Positions 32,704-43,168 of a stretch of 64,000 bases of DNA are shown piece after piece. The notes under the pieces were generated by a model. That model was given only the letters and a program-made list of their open reading frames with translations. It did not search any database and was not told the DNA's origin. Positions within the stretch are counted from its first letter, which is position 1. Each line of letters opens with the position of its first letter. The translations under genes and the position numbers were made by a program. The stretch is taken from positions 58,682,001-58,746,000 of the forward strand of contig NC_092339.1 of the NCBI RefSeq assembly GCF_046630445.1, read 5' to 3'. This DNA is from Rutidosis leptorrhynchoides. Its lineage: Eukaryota > Streptophyta > Magnoliopsida > Asterales > Asteraceae.

Positions 32704-35700
32704 TTAAGCATTATCTGCGTACTTAACGACAGTTACAGGGCACGAACTGTGATTCACAACGTAGTTACTCACACTGCCCAAAATAGCCCTGCAAATGCAA
32801 ACATCAAGCAACCGTTAAATTTCCAAAATCATCATCCTTTGGCAGAAACTTTTTTGTTCAATCACATTTTTTTTTCTGTTATTTGAAATGAAAGTGTGAT
32901 GTGATGATTAGTACCTCTTTAACTTGCCGAGCCCGCGGTTGCCCACAACAAGAGTGTCTAAAGGTATATTGTCAACAGCTTCGCATAGTTTCTCACGAGC
33001 ATCTCCCCAAAATACTTTCATCAGAACAACCACCTACAATTAACGAACCACGGATCAATATTATACTCAGGCACGTATTTATAAGTCAAATTTAAATTCT
33101 GGTGGCTAGAGAAATGGTTGTAAAGTTGGTCCACGTATATCAAAGTAAAACTGTTCCCCCATCTTGTGGTTGGGATCCTGATACACTCACAAGACTCGGA
33201 TTCAAACCTCAGGCATATTTTGTGTTGGCTGGGGTTAAAAAGTCAAAAATAGTCACGGAATAACTGATTAGTCCGCGTACAACAACAACAATAACAACAA
33301 AACCCAATACCATATGAGTGGTGTATGGAGGGTGAAATGTAGACAATCTTTGCCCTATCCGAAAATAAAGACAAGTCATTTTTTCACCCAGAGTGAAAAC
33401 ACTCTCGAAAGTAGAGAAAGTCATGTTAGTTATATTTTGGTTAGAAGGAAAAATGGAGTTTTGTCCCACATTGGTAGAAGAGTGAAGTTGGAGGTGAACT
33501 CCTTCGCAATAAAAGGAGGCCATGAGATTACTTTCAAATTGCATCAATCAATACACTTTAAGTATTTGATTATTTCTTTCTTTCTTACCCTTATTTGAGA
33601 GTTGTATTAGTTAAATATTTTGGAGAGTGTAGTTGGCTTAAAAGAGTCGTCTATATCATTGTAACAATTTGTGATATAGTGTATTTCTCTCTTTGGGGGC
33701 CGGTGATTTTTCTTCTGTTTTGGAGTTTCCACGTTAAATCTTGTGTTGTGTATTGTTTTTATTTCTTTACTATTATTGTTGGGCTGGGTGGTGGGAATTA
33801 GTGAGATCGTAATTTTCCAACAACTGGTATCAGAGCGTCAGGTTTGACGGGGGTCTCGGTTATAGGAGTCGGAGTATGCTCTGTGGTTGCCACGGGAGTG
33901 GATCGTCCACATCAGAAACGAGTTCTATTGATCGTATAGGGTATCTGGTTAGACAATATTTTTTCTGATTCGTAGTAATAGTTGAATTTGTTAGTGGCGA
34001 GTTGTGGATTTCCGATTTAAAGGGTCCTGACTACCAGCTACATCTTTTGGCTATTCGAAACGTGAGCAAAATCAGAGAAAGTATTGTTTATAGGATACGG
34101 ATACGATGTCGAAGTTCAGTCCAATGAGGTTTGACGTAGAGAAATTTGATGGGATGATCAATTTTGGCTTATGGCAGGTTCAAGTCAAGGATGTTTTGAT
34201 TCAGTTCGGGTTAGTGGTTACACAAGGCATTGAAAGGTAAACCCACATTTGTTCCCGGCAGTGATTCTAGCAGTAAGTTCGATGAAGAAGAATGTGATGA
34301 TATGGATTTGAGGGCAGCAAGTGCGATTCGTTTGTGTCTTGCAAAGAACGTGCTTGCAAATGTGCACGGGTTATCAACGGTAAAGGAGCTTTGGGTTAAA
34401 CTAGAGCAGTTGTACCAGGGCAAAGGCATCTCAAATCGGTTGTGTCTTAAAGAACAATTTCATACTCTGCGTATGGATGGGGGTTCAAAGATTTCAGATC
34501 ATCTAAGTATTCTTAACGGTATTGTTTCAGAACTGGAGGCGATTGGAGTTAAAACGGATAATGAAGATAAAGCTTTGAGGTTGATATTATCTTTATCATC
34601 GTCTTATGAACACATGAAACCTATTTTGATGTATGGGAAGAAAACTATGAAGTTTGAAGACGTTACTAGCAAGCTCCTATCCGATGAGAAAAGACTGGAA
34701 GGTAACGGGGTCTCGTCATCAGGAGATACGATAGTGTTGTGTTCGGATAGGCGAAAGAGAAACTCTGGGAAGAATCTGGTATGTTGGAGGTGCAGGAATA
34801 CTGGGCATGTAAGGGTTAATTGTCCAGGTGGAGCTAATCCGGCAAATGGCTCCAAAGACGCTAACATTGTCTCCGTTGTTACGGAGAGTGACAAATTCCT
34901 CTGAAGTCACACCATCCTCATGGTGTGTCCGCGCCACCATGGAAAGGGATGTTCGTTAGCGGTTTCACAATTGCACATGGGTATTGGTATGGCATTGATG
35001 CAGGTTGTGTGGTGGAAACTGATGTTGTAGCTGATGAAACTTTCAGGGAAAGCCAAACAGGAAGTTGCACCATAAAGTTTCAGCTGGTTGTTCAACAACA
35101 TGTGCCGAGGTGAAATGCTTGGAATGTGATATTTGAAGTGTTGTACTCTTAATGGTGGAGTATGATAATTCTTGTTAAGAGTTATGATTGTCTGTGATGA
35201 CAATGATTGTCGGTTTAGACAATGTTCGGTAAAGATGCAAGTTTTGTCTCTTGGGAGATAATGTCAACGACATGAAGATGAGGATCTTGAAGTTGTCGTT
35301 GAGGAAGCGTCTACATCGGTTATCTTTGCAATGTGGAAGCATAATTATTTTCTTCTATCCAAAAGGTGGAGATTTGTTAGTTATATTTTGGTTAGAAGGA
35401 AAAATGGAGTTTTGTCCCACATTGGTAGAAGAGTGAAGTTGAAGGTGAACTCCTTGGCTATAAAAGGAGGCTACGAGATTACTTCCAAATTGCACCAATC
35501 AATACACTTTAAGTATTTGATTATTTCTTTCTTTCTTTCTCTCTCTTGTTTGAGAGTTGTATTAGTTAAATATTTTGGAGAGTGTAGTTGGCTTAAGAGG
35601 GTCGTCTATATTATTGTAACAATTTGTGATATAGTGTATTTCTCTCTTTGGGGGCCGGTGACTTTTCTCCTGTTTTGGAGTTTTCACGTTAAATCTTGTG

Positions 35701-36567
35701 TTGTGTATTGTTTTTATTTCTTTCCTATTATTGTTGGGCTGGATGGTGGAAATTAGTGAGACCGTAATTTCCCAACAAGTCATCCCTCTCTATTCGACGG
35801 ATAGAGAGATTGCTTCCGAGTGGATTTCCGGCAAATAAGTAGGGAAAAAAAAAACGGGAAAACTTTTTCCATTTACTACTTTTATTAAGTTAGCTTAAAC
35901 AAGGAAAACCTTATCCGTTAATAAGTCAAATTATGAAGATGAAAGGTTGATTAAGTACCTCCTTCTGAACTGCAGCCAAATCAAGAATTTCTAATGTTTC
36001 CGGGTCGGGCTTGGTCCCGTATTTCTTCATGACATGTGCATCACGAAACTCCGATAGAGGGATTAAAGCTAAAAAAAATAAATGAAATACACAACAAAAT
36101 CAATAGAATATTGAATACTTAATTTAAACCAAAATTGATTAATTAAACGCATAAAAATGAGGTTAAGAAAAATTATATGTTTATATGATTAATTACGGCA
36201 TAGAAACAAAAATCGAAATGTTTACAAAAATACACAATATATAAATCAGGATTAGATTATACTCCGTATTAACGATGATGATTAACAAATATTCAAAAAA
36301 ACACATCAAACGAATGAAATGAAATCGTAAAATAATTTATAGAGATATAATTAAGATGTAGATATCATAGATATAAAAAAACGTACGTGAACCGGTAACT
36401 TCCCATAATTGCATCTCGGTTTCTTCATTATGGGCATCAGGACGAATATTAACAAGAATAAGGTGATCACCTTTTTTAACAAGGTTATTAATAGCCCATT
36501 GTAATGCTATTCTGCTACATATTGAAAAATCTACAGCAACGCCGATCTTTCTACCCTCGTCTCCCAT
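32704..36567 (-). CDS. universal stress protein (UspA domain), 164 aa, 4 exons
   Basis: Minus-strand exons 36567-36387, 36068-35959, 33033-32915 and 32788-32704; introns are GT-AG, and 495 nt give 164 residues plus stop. The start at 36567 is chosen because MGDEGRKIGVAVDFS matches plant USPs, while the open frame further upstream looks like 5' UTR. UspA fold features: GVAVDFSxCSxxALxWAI at the N-terminus, LILVNIRP (beta-2), and the ATP-binding pattern G-x2-G-x9-G-S at residues 128-142 (GNRGLGKLKRAILGS), ending SCPVTVVKYADNA. It is a small cytosolic nucleotide-binding stress protein of the PHOS32/At3g53990-like group. Intron 2 (33034-35958, 2.9 kb) is swollen by nested transposons. It converges with the UBC32-like gene. 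Confidence 0.92.
33424..33822 (+). repeat. 5' LTR of the TR-GAG element
   Basis: 399 bp, followed by AC and the initiator-Met primer site. Confidence 0.9.
34005..34059 (+). other. leader block shared with the LTR of Tekay-like element 2
   Basis: CCGATTTAAAGGGTCC sits in a 24-bp stretch (34005-34028) identical to 47494-47517 in a gypsy LTR. TTGGCTATTCGAA follows at 34047-34059 (gypsy LTR: TTGGCCATTCGAA at 47542-47554). Confidence 0.8.
34106..34904 (+). pseudogene. copia gag with zinc knuckle, one frameshift
   Basis: ATG 34106 opens MSKFSPMRFDVEKFDGMINF, typical of copia gag N-termini. The frame shifts near 34215-34222 and continues from KGKPTFVPGSDSSSKFDEEE through the UBN2 gag core (AASAIRLCLAKNVLANVHG, then KELWVKLEQLYQGK). 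A CCHC knuckle, CWRCRNTGHVRVNC (C-x2-C-x4-H-x4-C), lies at about 34783-34824, and the frame ends at 34904. There is no protease or RT behind it. Gag binds and packages element RNA; this copy is broken. Confidence 0.88.
35375..35777 (+). repeat. 3' LTR of the TR-GAG element
   Basis: 403 bp, same termini as the left LTR, preceded by the polypurine tract. Confidence 0.9.
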
Positions 36568-37422
36568 TTGATCGATCAATATATTGTTAATTTGTATTTT
36601 TATGTGTTTGTTTTCTTCAGATTCTTGAATACACACAATTAATTGCTTTTGTAACTAATTACTCCTAATACGGAGTAAATGAATTACGAGTGTCTTGTTT
36701 TTTGTCGGGAATATGTGTGGTGGATTGATTTGTAAAGTCGTTTATTAATTGTTAATTATAATTAACTAATAGTCCGTAATTTAGATGTCTTATTTGGTGT
36801 GCTGCATGCAGTCCATACAATTAGTTAATCTATTACTGTTTAATTTAATATTATGCATTAAACTTGGAAAGAAAAAGTTGGTAAGAGTTTCTAGAATAAG
36901 CGAAACCCAAACTTGTAGGTTTAATTCATGATTACAATATCTAAGATTTTTCTAAGAGTTTTGTTATTGTATGTAAAATGAGTCAGGGAGAAAGTCAGGG
37001 TCCCAAGGAAGCGGAAGGAGCGAAAGTAAAATCGAGTTTCATTGTTGCGGAAGGAGCGAAATTTAAATCGAGTTTCATTGTTGTGTTGGTAGTATTTATA
37101 GAACTCTTAATTTCCTATAATATCATAATTTGTAATTAATGTACGTGTAAAATGATACGAGTAATTATTAGATTGAAATAGTTCAAATCCATCGTCCTTT
37201 TACATTGCCACCATCTTCGATTCTCCTACATCATTCAAATCCTCCGTTTTGTAGACTTCATTATCGTTCCTCTTCCGGCCACCAGCATCAAGCCGATGGC
37301 TTGGCCATTTTATCTTCCCGACTTGTCTTTTTTCCGCGAATCGGCGCTTCCATTCGTGGTGGTCGACGAACATTCCAACGACTATAGCCTTTAACCACTG
37401 TCGTTTTCGTGGTGGTTATGGC
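36568..37422. other. USP upstream region
   Basis: The first ~90 bp upstream of the USP ATG look like its 5' UTR. ACTCC/GGAGT inverted arms lie near 36661-36678. No gene recognised; 37200-37420 has small ORFs without recognisable similarity. Confidence 0.45.
37011..37082 (+). repeat. 36-bp tandem duplication
   Basis: Two units, 37011-37046 and 37047-37082, start GCGGAAGGAGCGAAA and end GAGTTTCATTGTT, with three mismatches. Confidence 0.9.
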
Positions 37423-37462
37423 CAGTGGCGGATCCAGAAAAAAATTTCACCGGGGGCAAATT
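37423..37462 (+). mobile_element. left-end fragment of a hAT-type element
   Basis: CAGTGGCGGATCCAG, then CACCGGGGGCAAA, related to the inner part of the MITE at 8431. It is cut off by an LTR starting at 37463. No partner end with a matching TSD is visible. Confidence 0.4.
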
Positions 37463-37637
37463 TGTCACGACTCGAAAAATTTCGACTAATTTTAAATCAA
37501 ACTCTCGATACGATTTAATATTTATGACACGATAAGAAAAGTCTGTTAGGTTGAGTCTCAAAATTTTTGAACTGTTTTCTTGCATTCATTTAACTTCGAC
37601 CATTCCCGACGATTCACGAACCATTATTTGTAAATAA

Positions 37638-37709
<72 letters not shown>

Positions 37710-37777
37710 ACTAAAAATAATAATACACGATTTAATCGTTAGAACTGAAAATATAAAATAATATAATTGTTATTAAG

Positions 37778-37863
<86 letters not shown>

Positions 37864-38735
37864 TATATCAAATATAATTATTTAATAATTATAATACTCG
37901 TTTGACGTTTCGATTATTATTTAGAGAAGTTTAATTCGAACTTATATGATTTTAAAATAAACGGTGATCCGAAAATGAGTTCTATAAATTTTAGGCTTAC
38001 TAAAAATGTATTTAGGATCTGATTATTAAATTTTAGCACTTTTTATATTTTACCCAGAATCGAGCGGGACAGTTGATGTAATTTTTATTTAATAAATTAA
38101 TGATCGAATTTTATACCATAATGACTGAAATAAATAAAGGAATTTAATTTAAAAATTTGAGATTTTTCTGAAAACTTTTATCCGCCGCTGATTTCATATA
38201 GTGCACGAACACAGTCCGTGAAAACTATCGGTAGAAATAATTGGATGGCTGCTTCACTATTTGTTCCGCTTCATTTCATTACCATCCCATGTGGTTATAG
38301 AATATTATTATATGTATTACTATATTTGTTGTCCTCCTCTCAATTAAGAGTCACGGTGTATATATAAATATATACACATTCATTGCATGAAAAACAGAGA
38401 CCCACTACCACTGCTTTATATTTTTGTTTCATTAATTGTGTATCTTCAATCAACAACCATTTATCTATTGATCCTCATCATCACACCACAAAACAATCCA
38501 CATCCACTACATCATAAATCACCAAAACCTTCACTGTGTTTTTGCTTTCAGTTTCATATCTCTATCATCTATGTCTATCTATAATATATGTATTATATAT
38601 AAGATACATATACATACAGCTTAGATTACAGAATAGGAAATCAGTCATCACAACTATATCACCACCTCTCTTATTCTCTCCTACCCTTTCTCTCCCCGAA
38701 AACACAACAAACCTCTCTTAATCTTTATATACAAT

Positions 38736-38821
<86 letters not shown>

Positions 38822-39634
38822 GTTGTACGTGTAGCAAAGAGGAAAAATCAACAAACCAACGTTGCCAAACCATAATCAAAACTACAACGGTCGCTATTCC
38901 GTTTATCTTACAAGTAAGCAAACCCACTTAAACCGCCATCACCTTTGATCACACCCATATTGCCACCTTCTTCTTCAACAATCGAACCACTCTCACCACC
39001 ACCGTAAGTACCATCACCACCTTTATATTAAACCACCATCAAACCCATCTTGCTCTCCTTCAACATTAATCACCGTCACCCAAAACCAAACCATTTTTAT
39101 TACTTATGTTCTTGTTTCAAATTCATCACCGGAACACCACCACTATCACGATTGTTGTTGCCGTGCTACTGCTATTTTTGTGTTACTTCGAGAGAAATCA
39201 CAACCCACCACGATGACCACCTTCACGACACCACCACTCTACAGTCGCACCACCATCACAACCACCTGCTGCCTGATTGAAACCACCATATGAAACTTAC
39301 TGCCACGCTAGTACCTGTTTTCTATTTTAATTCGAAAACCCACAGCCGGTTAACATCTCAAACCACCAGGAACATCCACCAATATGATCACCACCACCGG
39401 AACACCATTACTACAACCATCATAAACCACCATGGCTCCAACCCCACCTTTAATTTTTTTTTTCTTCTTCTTCTCCTTCGTTTGCTTTAATCATAACCGA
39501 ACACCCACCACTAAAAACCTGCTGTTGCTTTCCTGTTTCGCAGCTTTGATGCACCCAAGACAACCACCTTCCTCCATACGCCACCACCCTTCACCCTCTT
39601 TAAACCCTCACAGTTCGAAAACCATCTAGCTACT
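37463..39634 (+). mobile_element. F1-related LTR, right end not seen
   Basis: Starts TGTCACGACTCG and follows the F1 LTR pattern (GACACGATAAG, AAAATTTTTGAACTGTTTTC, CGACGATTCACGAACC), then long (TA)n runs (37645-37706, 37786-37842) and an ACCACC-rich tract (38930-39620) that resembles the reverse complement of parts of 24450-25380. It is interrupted at 39635 by another LTR. The small His/Pro-rich ORFs here are probably not genes. Confidence 0.55.
37645..37862. repeat. (TA)n and (GA)n microsatellites
   Basis: (TA)n at 37645-37706 and 37786-37842, followed by (GA)n to 37862, inside the F1-related LTR. Similar (TA)n runs occur at 23465-23516, 25625-25684, 38745-38811 and 39831-39908, nearly all within LTRs. 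Confidence 0.95.
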
Positions 39635-39826
39635 TGTAGTGACCCGAACTTTTCCATGTTTACATATATTAAATGAAAATTGATATTTACATGATTAAGT
39701 GTTTCCAACATGTTAAGCAATCAAACTTGTTAAGACTTGATTAAATGAAATAGGTTTCATATAGACAATTGACCACCCAAGTTGACTGGCGATTCACGAT
39801 CGATAAAACTTGTAAAAACGACATGT

Positions 39827-39908
<82 letters not shown>
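39635..39908 (+). mobile_element. LTR start of family F2, truncated
   Basis: TGTAGTGACCCGAACTTTTCC-type LTR start with an internal (TA)n run (39831-39908), cut at 39909 by the F1 element. Its remainder would lie right of the window. Confidence 0.55.
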
Positions 39909-39910
<2 letters not shown>

Positions 39911-40794
39911 AAAGGACCCATTCATATACATTATAAACGATTCTCAATAGTTGATTACATCGCGAGGTATTTGACCTCTATATGATATATTTTATAAACA
40001 TTGCATTCGTTTTTAAAAGACAACTTTCTTTACATCGAAAATTTACAGGCATGCATACCATTTCATAATATCCAACTATAAATGACCTAGTCTGTCATTT
40101 ACTTAATAATAATCTCTATTGAACTTAAAGACTTGAATGCAATGTCTTTTGAAATATGCCATGAATGACTCCAAGTAATATCTTTAAAATGAGCAAATGC
40201 ACAGCGGAAGATTTCTTTATCACCTGAGAATAAACATGCTTTAAAGTGTCAACCAAAAGGTTGGTGAGTTCATTAGTTTATCATAATCATTCATTTTCAT
40301 CATTTTAATAGACCACAAGAATTTCATTTCCAGTTCTCATAATATACGTCCCATGCATAGAGACAAAAATCATTCATATGGAAAACACCTGGTAACCGAC
40401 ATTAACAAGATGCATATAAGAATATCCCCTATCATTCTGGGAAATCCTTCGAACATGATATAAACGAATTTGAAGTACTAAAGCATCCGGTACTTTGGAT
40501 GGGGTTCGTTAAGCCCAATAGATCTATCTGTAGGATTCGCGTCAATTAGTAGATCGGTTTACTAATTCTTAGGTTACCAAGCAAAAGGGGCATATTCGGC
40601 TTCGATCATTCACTCATATAATGTAGTTTCAATTACGTGTGTCTATTTCGTAAAACATTTATAAAAATTTCGCATGTATTCTCAGCCCAAAAATATAAAG
40701 GGTAAAAAGGCAAATGAAACTCACCTATTGTATTTCGTAGTAAAAATACATATAACGTCATTGAACAAGTGCAAGGTTGGCTTCTGTAACAACC

Positions 40795-42897
40795 CTCACT
40801 TTTCGACTTCTAAATTTACTGAATTAACCCTAGGGTTATCTGTCTGACTATATGTATTAAGGGTTGTTATATACAATTAAATATTGACCGAATAGTAATT
40901 TTTAGTCAACAATGTACGTTTAAATAAATAATATATTATTAATTTATATAATTTGACATAATTTAACTAAGTATATAAACTTTGTATCACTTTTATTATT
41001 TAGTTAATGTATTATATATTTAACTATATAATAAATCCAATTATATATAAATGTAATAATATTTACAAACTTACTAAAACTATAGTTTAATAATTAAAAT
41101 GATAATTATTATTAAAAATACAAAATACCGAATTATTTATTATTTTTATACAAAATTTGTATTTATTAAAAAATATATATATTATTGACAAATACTCTTG
41201 GAAAAGCACTAAATCAATTTGTTTATTTATATATAAAAAAAGAAATCCTTAAAATAAATGAATTAAAAAAATAAATAAATAAATAAATTACTTTTTAATT
41301 AAAAATTATAATGGAAAAACTACTTTTATTATTTTATTTTGTGCATTATCCCATGACCTAACATTTAATACTTTTGAATTTTAAAATCCTATTAAAAATT
41401 AAAATATTTCTTTTTCTTTTAATTATTTTATTCTTTTTACCTAATTTTTTCAAGTATAAATACCTCTCATTTCTCATTCAAACTCACACCAAAATTTCTC
41501 TCATTCTCTCTTTGAAGAATTACTACTAGTAAGTATTCTTTTCTTACTTTTTATTTTTACTTTTTACTTTTACTTTTTTACTTTTTACTTCAGTTATTAT
41601 TTTTACCGAAACATGTAAATAATGTTATAAATTATATGCAATTAAAAATAAAATAAATAACATGTATACACTATTACTATTACTAGCACCTATAACCTAC
41701 TACTTATATTGTAACATAAAAACATTTTGGGATATGTATTAGAGATGTATAGATCTTCGAACTTTCTTGACGAATGGTTTCTACGAGATTCTAGGCAGAG
41801 GGTTTGGATTTTCGATTTAAAGGGTCCTATAGCTCAAGCCCCTAGATCTGAATTGGCCATTCGAAGGGAAAGGGGTGATTGGAAGCTTATCTAATACGAC
41901 AAGTATCCTAAAATGGAAAACACTCTTTAAGTAGAAACTCTCTAGTCATAGAAACTTACTAGAATAAGGAACCTACTAAAATAAGAAACTTTCTAAAAAT
42001 GGAAACTTTCTAAAAGTAGAAACTTACTAGGAATAGAAACTTAGTAAAACAAACTATATTTAAACACATACTTAAACTTAAACATGGGCAAAACACTTAA
42101 CTACTCTTAAATGTCAATAGGTTGACTTTCCTGCCCACTCATTCAACTCTCTATTCCGAGGAATAACCCTCTCTCTACTTACTAAGGTGAATTCATAGCC
42201 CCTCTTTATTGCTAGCAAACTTACTTACTTTACTTGGGGTGAGACACATGCTGTTTTTACTTTTTACAACTTAGACACAAGTACCAAACTGTTAAACTAT
42301 GCTATAGCTGGCTATGTCCGACTAAGTCCCTACAGTGATATTTTTAATTGCTGCTGCATGCTTAATTATTGGGGGTAGGCCTATCGGGAGTAACGTCCCC
42401 TATACATTTGACTAAGTCTTTGTATTACTTGATAATGAAATTAAACCGACAAGGACAGACACAACTTGTCATGGGGTAAACTTGAACGTTTAGTCTAAAT
42501 ATCACGCTTTGGCATAACTTTTTGATCCTGCGGGAGATCAACTTTACAAACTAAATCTTGTGGTCTAAAACAACGACAAACTTTTTTTTAAACCTATGAA
42601 CTTCACTCAACCTTTTTGGTTGACACTTTAGCATGTTTTGTCTCAGGTGCTGTTTGATTCAAGCTCTTATACTTACTGCTTATGTGATGCTACTTGGACA
42701 TAGGATCAAGAGATTATCGCATTTATTATTATTGCATTTAAACATTTACTGTACTCCTTTGTAACGACATTTCATTTTCCGCTGCGTACTCCATAAAGTT
42801 TAACTTTCTCATTTAGTATTGTTCTCGTTATTATAATATGTTGGTATATTTTGATATTAAGTCACATTTCGCCCAGGCCTTAACTGGGGGTGTGATA
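40795..42897 (+). repeat. 5' LTR of Tekay-like element 2
   Basis: Contains the block shared with the TR-GAG leader (41805-41828, one mismatch) and the block CAACCTTTTTGGTTGACAC (42608-42626) shared with F1 LTRs. Confidence 0.92.
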
Positions 42898-42900
42898 GAT

Positions 42901-42912
42901 TGGTATCAGAGC
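42901..42912 (+). other. primer binding site, initiator tRNA-Met (Tekay-like element 2)
   Basis: TGGTATCAGAGC, three bases after the 5' LTR. Confidence 0.92.
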
Positions 42913-43168
42913 ATAACCAGGCTGTTATAGAGAACCAGGATTGCATTTTTGTGTGTGCCTTATGTGTTAGCTAGGGTGCCTTAGCAATCTAGGAAACTAT
43001 AACCTTTCCTGTCTTAGACTTAAAGCACTTAGGATTACCTTATAATCTTAACAACCTTGCTTTGATAATCTTGGTTTAAAATGCTAATCAAAGTCTCTTT
43101 CCTGATGTTAGAATGTCTAATTTTCATCAAGCAAACAAAATGACTCTTTTCAAGCCGACAGAGGTTAC

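Larger units (their letters stand above)
33424..35777 (+). mobile_element. gag-only copia element (TR-GAG type)
   Basis: LTRs 33424-33822 and 35375-35777 both start TGTTAGTTATATTTTGG and end CCAACA; TSD AGTCA (33419-33423 and 35778-35782). Primer site TGGTATCAGAGC at 33825-33836, polypurine tract AAAAGGTGGAGATT at 35361-35374. The 1.55-kb interior carries only a gag relic and no pol. This matches the described TR-GAG class of non-autonomous LTR elements. By hand the LTRs differ by about 5%, so this insertion is older than the others here. Confidence 0.9.
33279..35842 (-). mobile_element. Au/TS-like SINE in USP intron 2, interrupted
   Basis: On the minus strand a body with ATAGAGAGGGATGAC, CACCCTCCATACACC and ATGGTATTGGG ends in a (TTG)n-type tail (plus strand CAACAACAACAATAACAAC at 33280-33298). 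It is split by the TR-GAG element 33424-35777. The 3' body and TTG tail resemble the widespread Au/TS plant SINEs. The tRNA head is not clear, so the 5' limit is approximate. Confidence 0.5.

Noticed and set aside
33130-33250. Second SINE or tRNA gene on the minus strand (GGTTTGAATCC box)
   Set aside because: Only a B-box-like match, no A box at proper spacing and no tRNA fold.
35331-35756. 141-aa ORF repeated at 33314-33801
   Set aside because: Chance frame through the two LTRs of the TR-GAG element.
38181-38190. TCCGCCGCTG as the right inverted end of a hAT element starting at 37423
   Set aside because: No matching 8-bp TSD (GTTATGGC against ATTTCATA), and the sequence continues smoothly as F1-like LTR.
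39050-39629. His/Pro-rich ORFs that might be a host gene
   Set aside because: CCA-rich low-complexity sequence within an F1-related LTR, similar in texture to the reverse complement of 24450-25380; no domain.
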